The notes under the pieces were generated by a model. The model was not told the origin of the DNA and did no database searches. It was given only the letters and a program-made list of their open reading frames with translations. From NCBI GenBank assembly GCA_002682825.1, contig NOKP01000016.1, forward strand, positions 468,591 to 532,590: 64,000 nt of DNA, read 5' to 3'. The translations under genes and the position numbers were made by a program. This DNA comes from Neonectria sp. B-13. Lineage: Eukaryota > Ascomycota > Sordariomycetes > Hypocreales > Nectriaceae. Shown one piece after another: positions 1 through 11,189 of this stretch. Position 1 is the first letter of the stretch, and the number at the start of each line of letters is the position of its first letter.

Positions 1-724
1 ACATTTTCCTCGTCGTAATGAGTGGCACCGGATTTCCGTAGGGAGTTAAGATGTAAAATATTCGGCAGCCTCTCATCCAGTAGGTCCGCCTAACGGCGTA
101 GGCAGTCAGCTCTCTGCGAATAATTGAAGGACGCCCAAGGGCCTCTTAAGGCCTTCTCTGGTTATCTCACGTCGACTATAGGGATGTTTTAAGTGATCAC
201 CTCATCGTTTTTCGGGTTGTGAGGGTCAGAGCGTCCTTGCCGTGGGCTGGAAGGTACTAGCCGTTCAGGGTATGGAAGCCTTCTTATCTGCGTGACTAAG
301 ACTAATACTTATTGTCTTATGACCTAGATCTGAAGAGCCCTCCTGACTGGTTGTATCATCCCCATTCGCTATGTCCAGACGGCTGTGACAATGGCGTAGT
401 TGAAGATGCCGCCAGTGGAACTCCTCCCCTAGTAAGGCCTGGATCTGAAGTGGCCTCAGTTGCCTCGGGGCTGCTAGGGATAATAATACAGAAGTAGTGG
501 ACAGAATGTCCAGGAACTGCGGAAAATGGTTGAGTGGACAGATAGCCCGTCCCGACTCTATTGCCGCAACAGATAATTGCATTTCGCGAAGTTGCTCTGG
601 GCAGTTTCCATTCTTGGGAATTTTGGCTTTGAGTTGGCGCAATAGTTGTTTGTGCGAATAATTATATTCTCTCGATGCTGAACTGCATGAGATGGGAAAA
701 CTGCCTCTATTCTGAAAACACACG
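1..724. other. No recognisable gene
   Basis: Short overlapping reading frames on both strands give proteins of no family I recognise, and there is no convincing start or splice pattern. The last part is the 3' flank of the methyltransferase gene, which ends at 725. Confidence 0.5.
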
Positions 725-2281
725 CTACGGGTTCTCTGGCTTCCGACCCCAAACAGTTTTCAATCGGAAGTACGGGTGGTTTTTGCGATTGCGGATCTCG
801 CGTCGAACATGAGCAATGTACACTTGAATCTCCTCATGCGACCAGCCCAATAAGTTCATGACAAATAACACGAACCCTTCCGTGTCCTGGGTGGCAAAGA
901 GCTCTCCGTATTGGCCAATCTCCTTCATCTTGGTGTCTTTAGGCCAAGGGCTCAGCGGGCACTGGACAAGCAAACATATGCTGTTAGCACAGGACCTTGT
1001 CTGTGGCTGAGCAAAGGTAAGGGGGTAGAGCATATATCACCTTGAAATCCCACTCCTGAATGTCGACGAAGCCGGCTTCCTCCATGTACTTTCTTTGCAA
1101 TCCATCGGCAATAACGGTGAAGGTTCGCCCGCTCTTCTTTGAGCCTTCGATGAAGATGGGACCCCATCGGCCCAATGCAGACGCTGGTGTCACGGTGCCG
1201 TCGTCGCTCTCGATCGTAGGCGACGCCTCGAAACTCTCTAACCAGCCTCCCGGCTTCAGAGTCTTGTACGACTGTCTGAAAAGGTCGCCCCAGTCGGGAA
1301 TGCAGCCAACAAGATAGCGGATATGGATGTAGTCAAAGGTCTCGGGCGAGAATGTCCATTCTTGTGTGCAATCGTCGATTTCACTAACGGGAAGGGAATC
1401 AGTGGGGAAAAGTTGGCATTTAGGTAGCGTTTGTGTGGACTTACAATTTCAGGTTTGGTGGTGTCCAGACTGGTTGGATCGGCGAGATGTCGGTGCCAAT
1501 GACCTCGCAACCAGGATATTCGTCTGCGAAATCGCTGTTGGTTGAACTCATCAGCAACGAACGGTCATGCAAATCTCGCCTTGTCTCCATTGTTCACTTA
1601 CATTGCCCACATGCCTTTTTTCCCCGGGAGGATGTGAGTTAGTCAAAGTCGATCAGTGAGGGGAATTAATTGTCTTTAGTGTCCGAACCTGTTCCGCACC
1701 CAACGTCTAAAGCTTTCTAGACGCGAGAGGTAAGTATGATGCGATTAAAGGAGTCATTGGGAACCCCAACCTGTATGTCCGGCTCAAGAGGCGCCATATG
1801 AATTTTGCCATTCTGCGCAAGTGTCCACATGTGGTGGCTTTGGCTTTGTTAGTGGAACCGTGAAGACATGGAATCAGCGCGTGCAATTTAGTCTTACGCA
1901 ATATCCATCGCCTCACTCTGGCGGTCGTCATTAGATCCCCTGAAAGTCGTCAGCGGTTGGTTCTCGCGAAATCGGAAATATTTGCGATCGTAATTAGTGA
2001 CAGGGGGGATCGGGGTCGAATTACCAGTATGAGGCATTACCCCTCTCGCTGTGGTATGTTCTGCCCTGGATGGTTCTATAATGGAGGATACTAGACGTGA
2101 TGGAGGCGGTAGAGCTCTCAGCATCATTCTCTAGAGTCGAGTCGCCATCGTTATCGGAGTCGGGCGCGTCATCAGCTTCGATTACCTGTTCGGGAAGGGC
2201 GGGACGGGCCGGCGACGTCTGCGGAGGTGGCGTCGGCTCCGGCTCCGGCTCCGTGTCGTTCCGAAGACTTTCACCAGCCAT
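725..2281 (-). CDS. LaeA-like SAM-dependent methyltransferase, 8 exons
   Basis: A class I S-adenosylmethionine methyltransferase of the fungal LaeA/UmtA-like group (Methyltransf_23 type); the acceptor substrate is unknown. The start is the ATG at 2279-2281, followed by an acidic, proline-rich N-terminus and then [14 protein letters not shown], typical of the group. Joining exons by GT-AG sites gives [20 protein letters not shown], then motif [42 protein letters not shown] and LKPGGWLE, in the normal order. The last exon ends in WGRKPENP before a TAG at 725-727. Seven introns are needed, with donors such as GTAAGT and GTGATA and CTAA-like branch sites. All signature motifs are present, so the gene looks intact. 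LaeA itself is a global regulator of secondary metabolism, but this subfamily is large and that role should not be assumed here. Confidence 0.85.
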
Positions 2282-3025
2282 TTTCAGAAAAGGATTGATG
2301 GAAGAATTTAAGCTATACGGTGTGGCAGGATTAGAGCGAACTGATGGCAGTAGTGTCTTTTAATGGCGGCAGAGACAAAGAGGGAACGACGCATCTAGGC
2401 TCCATGGCATGGGCATGGAAATGCGGTGTGTTGTCACGCCCTTATTGGGTAATGTTTGTGATACAACCTGTTCTCTTCATGCATACCTGGCTTGGCCCGG
2501 CGCCTACATGCAGTAATAAGAAAGCCGGAGTGGTTCGCTAAATAAATGTCACATACACATGGTGGTGCTAGCTGCGATCACACACAATCGCTGCACGAGG
2601 GTCATACGTGGTCCCTGGAACAATCTGAGGAAGTGCTCTTGGAAGAAGCATATAAAGAACTCTCATCAATAACGAGTCGAAATAGGTGATGGGCTTCGAT
2701 TCATGCCTATTAACTTTGATTCAGGGCCAGTCTTCGTCCTTGGACTGCGGGGTCTGTAGCTTGCAAAAACAACAACGCGACATCCTGCGGCTATAGCGGA
2801 TATCAGAGTTATAGGTCGACAGGGGCCGTGTCATCTGCCGGTGGCAACATTTCGGAGAATGGAGTCCGTACTGCGCTCGAAAAGGCAGAGGTTTATAATA
2901 CCCGGGATGAAGTGCAACGCGTCATCTTGCGGATAACATGTGCTAAATCAAGCGAGCTTGGTGTTGAGGGGTTCGCCAACCCTGCGACTGTATAAGGTGA
3001 TTGAGATATAATCGTCACCGATAGG
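2282..3025. other. Intergenic, upstream of the methyltransferase
   Basis: Holds the methyltransferase promoter. No coding frame is supported. No FAD-binding N-terminal part of the following monooxygenase relic could be read here, so its 5' end seems lost or decayed. Confidence 0.4.
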
Positions 3026-4560
3026 GTGGAACTCGCAATTGCTTCAATCTGGGCCCAAGTGATTGGCATCCCACAGAAATTGTTAGATGCCGTGGTTCTT
3101 TCCTCGGACGTCTATCCTGTCACGGTAAAGCTGCGACGCCAGCCCAGCAGATTACGACCCAGCAAGACGCAGGCTTCAGACGGTCTCTTCCACAACCATC
3201 TGGTTTTTGAGGACGAAAATGAGTATCTTCTCCGTCAGGCTTCAGCGCGAGACGGCGATGTTGAGATCATACACACCAAGTATGTCGTGGGTTGTGACGG
3301 TACGCGTAGCCGGATCCATCAGCAAAAAGGTCTCGAGCTGCAAGGAGAGACAACCGACTTCATCTTGGGGGTCATGGGCACTTTCCCCAAAACTGATTTC
3401 CAAGACCTCTGCATGCGATGTGCCATTCACTCAGCTGAGAGTGGCAATGTCATGATCACTTAACATCCGACGTTTGCTCATTATTTCCCTTCAGATCGGC
3501 CAGCGTGTTAGCACGGCCTTCGACACCCATGAGCCCGTCTTCCATGCTGGTAACGCTATCCATATGCACTCGCCAAAGGCTGGGTATGGCATCAAACGTT
3601 TTCATGCAAGACTCGTACAGTTTGGGTCAGAAACTTGCCCTGGTTGTCAATGGCATCGCCAAACCTGGCATCTTTAAGACATACTGGAGCGAGTGCTATC
3701 ATATGGCTTAAGGCTTGATTGAGTTCGACTACCGCTTTAGTTATCTCCTCTTAGGCCGTCCAGCCAGGGACATCATAGATAAGGAAAGCGTTAGCATATA
3801 GGTCTTTAAAGACATCTTTAAGAAGGGCACCTATTCGCATCTAGTCTCTTAGTGAACTATAGCCATAACAATATTGTTGTCAAGACTGAAAACCTCTTTA
3901 CCCAGGCTGATATTATTAAGGTAGTCGTACCGCCCAGTCTCACTCTAACTGAGGATATCTTCGCTGAGAAGTAGGCGTTTACTACTAATCTCCCTATCAG
4001 TATGCTCTTCAACAGCTTTAAGGTGCTTACCCAGGCGAGTACACGCCCGTACTACTTCTAAGAGCTCCTCAAAGCGGATAGCCGTATTCACATGGTGGTA
4101 TATGCGGGCAGCATTCTCGGCTCTGCTTAAAGTCCCGCGTTGATGTCTTATGCGCACCGCAAGACTATTAATGCAGCTTTTTCCACTGTGTTACATCTGT
4201 AGGAGCCAAGATTAACAGTATTATCGAGGTGCTCACTATTCGCTCCTCTAAGCGTCAGGAGATAGAACTACTTTACGATTTCCTACCCCTCTTGCACCCA
4301 TACGATGAGCACATCAGCTATGATTACGATAAGGTATATATTGATGATGAGAGCTATCGTAAAGGCTACAGCGACTAGTATAGTAGCTACAGCGTGGAAA
4401 GGAAGTGAGGCTGTATCGTTACAGTATGGCCCGATTAGTACGTCGGTGAGGTTGGCAACTTAGAGGACTTTGATGATCTGTCTAGGTATTTCGAAGGATG
4501 TCTTATTATGAAGAATACCTTCTCCATTAAGGATAATGGCCATTTTGTCATCCACTTGCT
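3026..4560 (+). pseudogene. Phenol 2-monooxygenase-like flavoprotein relic
   Basis: Remains of an FAD-dependent aromatic hydroxylase (PF01494 with a C-terminal thioredoxin-like domain), an enzyme that would hydroxylate phenols to catechols. The open part at 3026-3463 contains YVVGCDGTRSRIHQQKG, the conserved VGCDGxRS segment, and MRCAIHSA. The reading frame then shifts twice: FHAGNAIHMHSPKAGYG lies near 3540-3590 and MQDSYSLGQKLA near 3604-3640. GLIEFDYRF follows a TAA at about 3711. Beyond that only scraps remain, including RPYYF, HMVVYAG and, near 4440, YVGEVGNLEDFDDLSRYFEG, broken by TAG and TGA codons. The N-terminal GxGxxG was not found. The stops fit C-to-T decay as in repeat-induced point mutation (RIP), but I have not measured this. 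Confidence 0.8.
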
Positions 4561-5892
4561 GAGTTTAGTAGGACTTAAGGTGGCGGAATATGTAGATATT
4601 TAGCATAGGAGACGCACCAAAGTACTGCGTATTTTGATGAGTACACCACTCCTCATCTATTACACATATCTTTACAATACCTTCATAATATGCCTGAGAG
4701 AACGCATATTATTATAAATAACCCACTTATCAGCCCTAATTTATATTAAGTCAGTTCAATATTTCCCCCGACTGGTCCCCAGAATCCTTGCGATCAATGA
4801 AGCCACTTCACTCTCAGAGCAAACTTCTCAGGCCCAGTTGCGTAACTGGGCCTGAGAAGTTTGCAATTTGGTTGCTAGTGACAATATTCTCCATTTTCTA
4901 GATCACAGTCTTGCTCATCAGATTTAAAGAGCTTGGAGAAGTCTAGGTCGCATTCGTAGCTGAGATCCCAGGCCGATTTCTCGTTTGCTAATCGTATAAG
5001 CGCATCGTAGTCTCTACATGCGCGAATTTTATCTCAGCCAATGCTTTCGGACCACGATACCGACTTTCCCCCAAGAGAGGTGCCAACCAATCACATGATG
5101 CTCTGCCGCATATGCTTGATACAGTGGGATGTGTGGCCCAACTTGAAGACATCCCAAGTTGCAAACTCCTCTCTCGAAATGCCGAGTCTAGTAGTTATGA
5201 TTGACTAAGTTGATGTTCGCTCTTTCTCCTTTTTTGGGCTTTGAAACTCCGGGTACAAAGCATTGAAAAGTACTTGCCAAACAGTGAATTTAATGACACA
5301 GGGAGCATCCAACCACTGCGCTGATCATCTAGTGACAGCGCACCACGATGTCCGCCGATGAGAAATGAACTTTGTATTCGGTGCTGTCTTCGTCTGCCAA
5401 AATGATAGCCGCGGCTAACTGTAGAAGCAGGCATGTTGTATATCGAGATAGACCAAGCACGTTTGAGCGAGCAATGCAGAAATTGCCTACATTGTACAAG
5501 AAAGTTGAGTTGCTATATATGAAGGATCCTCCGCCGTCTACCGTATTCGATAGAAAGATAGCACCCGAGGAGGTGATATTCATCTAACCGTCAACCTCGT
5601 GTAGCAGACCCAAGGCCTTGCTATCCCCGCATCTTGCTGATCAATCTCGGGCCACAAGATAGCGAGTGCAAGTTATCAAGTGACATATAGCTGCTCCACG
5701 TGTCAACACCACATCATTAAGTGCATCCTTCTTTACGCATAAGTTTGACTGGTTTAGCTAGGACCCTTGCTTTGCTTTGAGAGTTCTACAACCAACCCTA
5801 TCGTCCAACAACCTCCATGATAGGCGATTCCATTCTGATTCTACAGTACCACTTGCCATTCCGAACCTCGACTGTCCCACTTAAGCGACACG
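4561..5892. other. AT-rich intergenic stretch with a hairpin
   Basis: AT-rich sequence follows the monooxygenase relic to about 4780, then the hairpin at 4819-4864. From 4900 to 5850 there are only short unrelated frames; those at 5329-5587 on both strands look random. The last 100 bases are the ankyrin gene's 5' region. Confidence 0.4.
4819..4864. repeat. Perfect inverted repeat, 21-bp arms, 4-base loop
   Basis: The left arm at 4819-4839 and the right arm at 4844-4864 are exact reverse complements, separated by the loop GCGT. The arms begin GCAAACTTCT and end GGCCCAGTT. No coding frame surrounds it. Confidence 0.9.
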
Positions 5893-6870
5893 ATGCAGAA
5901 ATCCTTGCCACCATTGGACGCGGCGTGGGATCCGACCCTGCAGACCGAGGACGGCGACGAATACTGCTGGACGCCGTTGCAGCTTGCCGCTAGAGGCGGA
6001 GAACTAGACAAAATCCAGGAAATCCTCGCCGCCGACCCGGCCTCCGTTAACAAACCCCCACACGGATACTACGGCCAGACGGCTATTCAAGCTGCATGCA
6101 TGCATGGCCACGAACAGGCCGTGCAGATGTTGGTCGACGCCGGAGCCGATGTCCACTTCTGCGACGGGAACAACTTCCAGAGGAATGCCTTGCAGATCGC
6201 CTGCGGACACGGGAACGAAAAGGTCGTCGAAATCCTGCTGAGCGCCGGGGCCAAGGTAAACGAGGTATCATCAACTCCTGCAAGTCGGATGCGCGGGTCG
6301 AAAACATCATCGGTTTCAGTGACGCGGTACAACGGAAGAACAGCACTGCAGGCAGCATCAGAGCGAGGACATGTGCATCTAGTCAGACGACTGCTCCAGC
6401 TAGGTGCAGATGTAAATGCTCCTCCGTCGCCATCAGCAGGTTACACGGCATTACAAGCTGCAGCTGGCGGCGGCTACACGGCGATATTGAGGCTTCTCCT
6501 TGAAAACGGAGCCGACATCAATGGGGCCGCAGCAAAGTACAAAGGCTACACCGCTCTACAGGGAGCATGTTTGCAAGGTCACATCGAAGTGGTCGACCTT
6601 CTCCTTGAGCAAGGTGCAGACGTTCACGCCTTAGGAGGCCTTTACGGAGACGGGATGGCTTTACATGCGGCAGCTGAGAAGGGTCACGTAGACGTTATCG
6701 AGAGATTATTAGCAGCTGGTACTGATGTGAATGCTTGCAGTTTTAGGAGAGGAAGAGGACAGACTGCGCTTCAAAGCGCCGCGGTTGGAGGTTATACCAA
6801 AGCAATGCAAGTCCTACGAGAAAATGGTGCTATAGGAAAGATTGGAGGAGGAAGCTTTCTATTTTCCTAA
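5893..6870 (+). CDS. Ankyrin-repeat protein, 325 aa
   Basis: A single-exon frame made almost wholly of ankyrin repeats, which act as protein-binding scaffolds; partner and role are unknown. About eight repeats run from residue 20 to 310, with consensus pieces such as TPLQLAARGG, LLLENGADINGAA, GYTALQGACLQGHIEVVDLL and ALHAAAEKGHVDVIERLL. There is no signal peptide, membrane segment or other domain. The start is the ATG at 5893. The frame stays open a little upstream, so an extra 5' exon is possible. Many repeats are about 36 residues rather than 33, a spacing often seen in fungal ankyrin proteins. A relic of another gene begins directly after its stop codon on the same strand. Confidence 0.8.
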   Translation: MQKSLPPLDAAWDPTLQTEDGDEYCWTPLQLAARGGELDKIQEILAADPASVNKPPHGYYGQTAIQAACMHGHEQAVQMLVDAGADVHFCDGNNFQRNALQIACGHGNEKVVEILLSAGAKVNEVSSTPASRMRGSKTSSVSVTRYNGRTALQAASERGHVHLVRRLLQLGADVNAPPSPSAGYTALQAAAGGGYTAILRLLLENGADINGAAAKYKGYTALQGACLQGHIEVVDLLLEQGADVHALGGLYGDGMALHAAAEKGHVDVIERLLAAGTDVNACSFRRGRGQTALQSAAVGGYTKAMQVLRENGAIGKIGGGSFLFS

Positions 6871-7420
6871 ATTCTATACTTAAAGACAGTGCAGGACTGG
6901 ACACCGAACTTTCCATCTTCATTGAGACCACAGACACAAAGCTTGCCACGGTACGGGGAGACTTGCAAGAAGTTTCCCGCATCTGCAACCTCGTGCCTCA
7001 AACGTCATACAAGCTCCAGCCCAACACGTTCAGCGAAATTATGGTATCAATGCTATACCGGCCCATCAATCTCTCATACAAGAACTCGCCTCTCGATGAA
7101 GTTATCCGCGTTGGCATGACTGTATTCGCCGCCTCCATTTTCCTCCAGTGGCGAGGGATCCGGCAGCGACAGGCACACCTGGACGGCCAATTCCGCACGT
7201 CATTATTAAACTTGGAGTCCTATCCGAAAGAAGGACCCCCAATGCTGTATTTTTGGCCTCTCATGGTTTAGAGCACCTGCGTTTCGAAAGTACCCGGCGA
7301 TGACCCTTTTGGGCATTGGATGACTGGTGTTATTTCGGACATGCAACTTCGCATCTGGAGAGAACTAATATATCCCAACCATAGTTGCCGTTGTTCGAGC
7401 GTCCTTGACAGTCTGTAGAA
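6871..7420 (+). pseudogene. C-terminal relic of a fungal transcription factor-like gene
   Basis: An open frame from 6873 reads GLDTELSIFIETTDTKLATV, then PNTFSEIMVSMLYRPINLSY and EVIRVGMTVFAASIFLQWRG. This resembles the middle/C-terminal region of fungal-specific regulators of the DUF3468 (PF11951) kind. A TAG at 7269-7271 interrupts it, but the same frame continues with FGHWMTGVISDMQLRIWREL to another stop near 7420. No start codon or Zn2Cys6 cluster is visible, and the sequence begins right after the ankyrin gene's stop. I read it as a 5'-truncated, broken copy. The family call is moderate. Confidence 0.5.
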
Positions 7421-7653
7421 GTTTTTACCTCGAGATGACTTGCAGCTCTCCAAATCCAGTCAATAATTCTGCCCAAGTCCGTTGCTTGACATTCCTTACC
7501 GTGTCAAACAACTGAGTGTCGGGTGTTCAAGGTACACCATGGGTATATGATTACTGCTAGCCCTCTTTGAAGAATATCAAAAGCACTACACACCACACCC
7601 AATTCGCCAAGAGACACAAACTCCTCTGCCCTATCTGAGTCGCAGTCGTCATC

Positions 7654-9430
7654 TCATTTGTCCCTAGCAATAGTCTTCTTCCTAATAAACTCCTTTCCTA
7701 CGACGCTTCGCCCGTCGTCAACGGCATTCTGCAGCTCCTCCATGCACGCCGTCTTGCTGTAGCAGTTCCCCAGGTGAACACGGGTCGTCAGGCGATCCGA
7801 CATTCGTTGCTGGCCTCGGCTCTTCCGGAACTGGAACATGACGCGGCTGATGACTGCCCTGCTAATGACCCGGTCAGGGTGCTTCTTAGCCTCCAGAAGA
7901 GCATCACGTAGATGAGAGTTATGCCGGAAATCATTTTAGGATGATGGATGCCGTATGAGGCGCGGATAGGGGCCTAAAGAAGTTGAGAGCCGCCATGAAC
8001 TTGGCGCCCAGTATCTCGCCGGCGGAAGCGTCGAAGCACCCCTGAAGGAAGAGGTTTCGAACTTTGGAGTCGTGCAGCAAGGGGCCACAGCTCGGGATAC
8101 CCCATATCGCGTTGATATTCTTGAGGAGCTTGACGAAGGCGTTGTACAAAGCCGTCGCCCCTACGAAGGGAACGAAGGGAACAGATGAAGCACCAACCGC
8201 CTTCTAGAAGACATCCATGCCGACTTGGATAGATTCTTCAGGTTCAAATTGTTAGCAAAACACAATGGTAAAACACTCAAGGATCACAACTAACCTCGCA
8301 ACTTCATATCTGCGGAATGGCACTGCGCAGCGGTCCAGAGCATGCGCAGACCATCCTCGAGCAACACCCCTCTCGTCTCCGATACCAGGTTATCAACACC
8401 AGAGTTTTGCAACCCATCTCCTGACCAGCAAACAAAACTGTGGGTTCAAAATCCCCCAAAAATAAGCGTATGCCTTGGGGATCTTCCTACCTTCTTCTTG
8501 TGGAGGCATGCCGAGCCTCACGATGGACACGCGAAGCCGACGGCCAAAAACCCTCTCATACTGGCCGCAATAGTTGGTATCTTAGTCGGGAATGGCAGCG
8601 TTGGTGGAATATTTTCGGATCTCAACCAGGTCGGGCATTCCGCCTCGACTGAGCCGTCGGTTGATCTCGCGGGCAAAGTGATCGTTCACCAGCATGTCAA
8701 ACTGGGTGAAGACGACGACAACGGGGATATCGCCGATGTCAGCATTTAGGGAAGAACTCTGGCTCGGCGCTTTCGATCGGTCAGTTCGAGCGGCAGCTGA
8801 TGAAGTACCTATGGCCCAGAATGTGTCAGTCAGAGGCCAAAGAGCGCGGATAGACGGACGTGGACTCGTGAAAACCGACCAGAAGCAATGAAGTTGATCT
8901 GCCAGACGATATAGCTCTCGGCGAGACTTGATGAAGTTGGAAATTTCGTCGACGCATTTCAAGTCTCCCGCTTCAAAGCCGCCAGAGTCGTGCCAGACGA
9001 GGTTCTCGTTGGCGCCAGGAAACCTGATGGGCTGCCAGACCTTCTCCTTTGAGGTTCCCACAGAGCGATGGCTGACTCCAGTCTAGCGAGATGGTGAGAG
9101 TCAGTCGTCTTTGCACAAAAGAAAGCAGCCATCTAAAGGGACGACGCCTCACCAGTTCCGGGGGGACTCCAAAGACAGTCGAGCATATCATCGACTTTCC
9201 AACCCCGGCCTTGCCGATGACGAGGATGCGGAACTTGTCGCAGTGCTCGCGATGATACACGGTATGAAGGAAAGCTTCACTGCATCGTGGATGACGACGC
9301 TCGGCGCTCGAGCCGGGCTTGCCTATGCATCGGAAGCTCGGGGGCGCCAAGTACTGGATGTTGACGCACAACTCCGAGCTCTGGTACCCGGGCATGACAA
9401 CATCCATGAGTTCCGCTGCCTCTCGTTTCC
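7654..9430 (-). pseudogene. P-loop GTPase-like gene, probably decayed
   Basis: A GTP-binding protein of the fungal MMR_HSR1-like type that binds GTP through a G domain; its role is unknown. Reading leftward, RILVIGKAGVGKSMICSTVF gives the G1 loop (near 9210), then after an intron FPGANENLVWHDSGGFEAGD gives the DxxG G3 motif, and PVVVVFTQFDML gives a G4-like TQFD. The C-terminal part includes LVSETRGVLLEDGLRMLWTA (near 8350), NAFVKLLKNINAIWGIPSCG (near 8120) and the final exon ending EFIRKKTIARDK at 7654. Two stops interrupt it: TAA after NAAIPD near 8582, and TAG after MDVF near 8205 where a tryptophan codon would fit. Both match C-to-T change on one strand or the other. Unrecognised introns are the alternative explanation for the first stop. 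Confidence 0.6.
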
Positions 9431-9724
9431 TTCCAGCGTTGAGACAGTCTCATGGGCTTTGCGAATCGAATCCACCACTACAAATGTCCGTCACTTTCTC
9501 CGAAGTCGACGTCTCTGAAGCAGAAAACATTGCGCAATATGTCCAGATGCCCGTAATGCAGATCGGGCCCATTTACCAAATGATGTTCAACACCATAATG
9601 AAAGCGATGAGTAGGGGTGTTATTACTGGAACGGTTTGACGCTCCTCGAATGATCATACTGGGATGACATAATGACAATAATGATATAGATTAATACAGC
9701 TTAGCTCTAAGTAAAGTGCATTTA

Positions 9725-10849
9725 TCAAATAGTCCTAAAGTCACTTCCGTTAATATAGACAACCTCCCTCCATTTTAGACTAGGTACTATAAGAACTCCC
9801 TTCCCCTTACCCTCTACCCACCTAAAGAAATCGCCCACATATTTCCGTACAATCTCTATCGTCCTCACCCCACCTGTTGGGCCAAATTCGCTCCGAATGA
9901 GAGAAGGGTATCCTAGAGCACTGTTCCATGCCGTGATGTCAGAGTAGTCAAGATGGCCTGAGCCGTAGATGCTGACACTCTCCCACCAGCCAGTCTGGTG
10001 CTCTTGGAACTCCGCCCACGATGGGTCAAGTTGCGTTGTATGATTGATACTGCTCATCAAGAAGACTGGGCGGCCGACGTCGGTCACGACAGTCTCGTTC
10101 TCAGGGAAGGCCCCGTCGAGGTTCACTGCGGCCTTCACCTTTGGGTGGCTGGGGGCGATGGCGACCGAGGCTGAGCCGCCAATGCTGTGGCCTATGGTAA
10201 TAAACTTGGATGTGTCGAAGGGGGCATGAGATTTTCGCACAAACGCCGAGAACCAGGATATGGCGGCATTAAGATCGTCGATGCGGTATTTGTGAATCTG
10301 GTCTATCAGAGTCTGGGTGAAGACGAGATGGATGCTCCAACCAATCGTCTCAGTCCCATTCGGCCAGCGCAGGGCTGGAGGCTCGCCGGGATGGTCAATG
10401 GCGATTACGGTGTATCCGCGTGATGCCAGGTCTGCTAGCAGCCCGTAATACATCCAGGCATTGACTCCGCCGCCTGGAGAGAACAGGATCGTCGAGCGCC
10501 CGGTCGGGGCGTTGAGGAAACTCGCGTTGCCCAGCAAGGCCGTCGTTAGATCGAGTAACGATCCTTCAGGAAGTTGCACAAGTTCGTTCCAGATGACGGC
10601 ATTTTCTGTGTCAAAGTATGGCACGGCTGACTGGCTTTTGGTGTCCCGCGTTGGGTAGTAGAGGTGGAAAAGCAACTCGTTACCCGGTCCAGGAGTAGGG
10701 TCGTCAGGAGTACTATGCGGTACGATGTGTTGAGAAAATCCAACATTGAATGGGCCTGACGGCTTGAGCAGGGAGCCTGCGCTTACAAGAGCGAAAAGTG
10801 ATAGTTGAAAAAGAAACTGCATATTGTATATTAAGCAGAAGCGGACCAT
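9725..10849 (-). CDS. Secreted PAF-acetylhydrolase-like alpha/beta-hydrolase, 374 aa
   Basis: A serine esterase related to platelet-activating-factor acetylhydrolase (PF03403 type); the natural substrate is unknown. The start is the ATG at 10847-10849 or the next one at 10820-10822. The open frame upstream begins with TTG and is unlikely to be used. A hydrophobic leader, MQFLFQLSLFALVSAGS, suggests export. Family landmarks are ILFSPGGG (oxyanion region), VIAIDHPGEPP, the nucleophile motif GHSIGGSAS, AAVNLDGAF with the probable catalytic Asp, and YGSGHLDYSD with the catalytic His. Four or more N-glycosylation sequons fit secretion. It is a single exon with a complete triad, so it is probably active. 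Confidence 0.85.
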   Translation of the reverse strand: MVRFCLIYNMQFLFQLSLFALVSAGSLLKPSGPFNVGFSQHIVPHSTPDDPTPGPGNELLFHLYYPTRDTKSQSAVPYFDTENAVIWNELVQLPEGSLLDLTTALLGNASFLNAPTGRSTILFSPGGGVNAWMYYGLLADLASRGYTVIAIDHPGEPPALRWPNGTETIGWSIHLVFTQTLIDQIHKYRIDDLNAAISWFSAFVRKSHAPFDTSKFITIGHSIGGSASVAIAPSHPKVKAAVNLDGAFPENETVVTDVGRPVFLMSSINHTTQLDPSWAEFQEHQTGWWESVSIYGSGHLDYSDITAWNSALGYPSLIRSEFGPTGGVRTIEIVRKYVGDFFRWVEGKGKGVLIVPSLKWREVVYINGSDFRTI

Positions 10850-11189
10850 AATGTTGCTGTGTATGAATCTGTGATGGAAAAAGTCAGACTCATTACGCAC
10901 GGGGGCGGCGACAGTTGGTTCTTGAACTGATCTCCTAAGCGTGCTAAATGTAGGCTGCTCCAGTTTATCGAACAAAGGTTCCGGTTACCCAGCTAGAAAT
11001 AGAATGGACAGGGAAATATTAGTGGTCGTGTAATCGACTAGAAGACGACAAGCACTAGAACGGCAGGTGGTTAACCTGAAGGAGTGGGAACCTTGCTGTT
11101 AGGTCACCGGAATACGTGGGTATTGCGTGATAGCAAGGTTGTCGCTTTAGGAAGGTCATGTCTATGCCTTATCCCGGAAGCCTTTGAGA
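10850..11189. other. Intergenic, esterase promoter
   Basis: 5' flank of the esterase gene; nothing else is recognised. Confidence 0.4.

Noticed and set aside
10850..10975. Extension of the esterase start to 10975
   Set aside because: That frame begins at TTG, and the hydrophobic leader follows the ATG at 10849.
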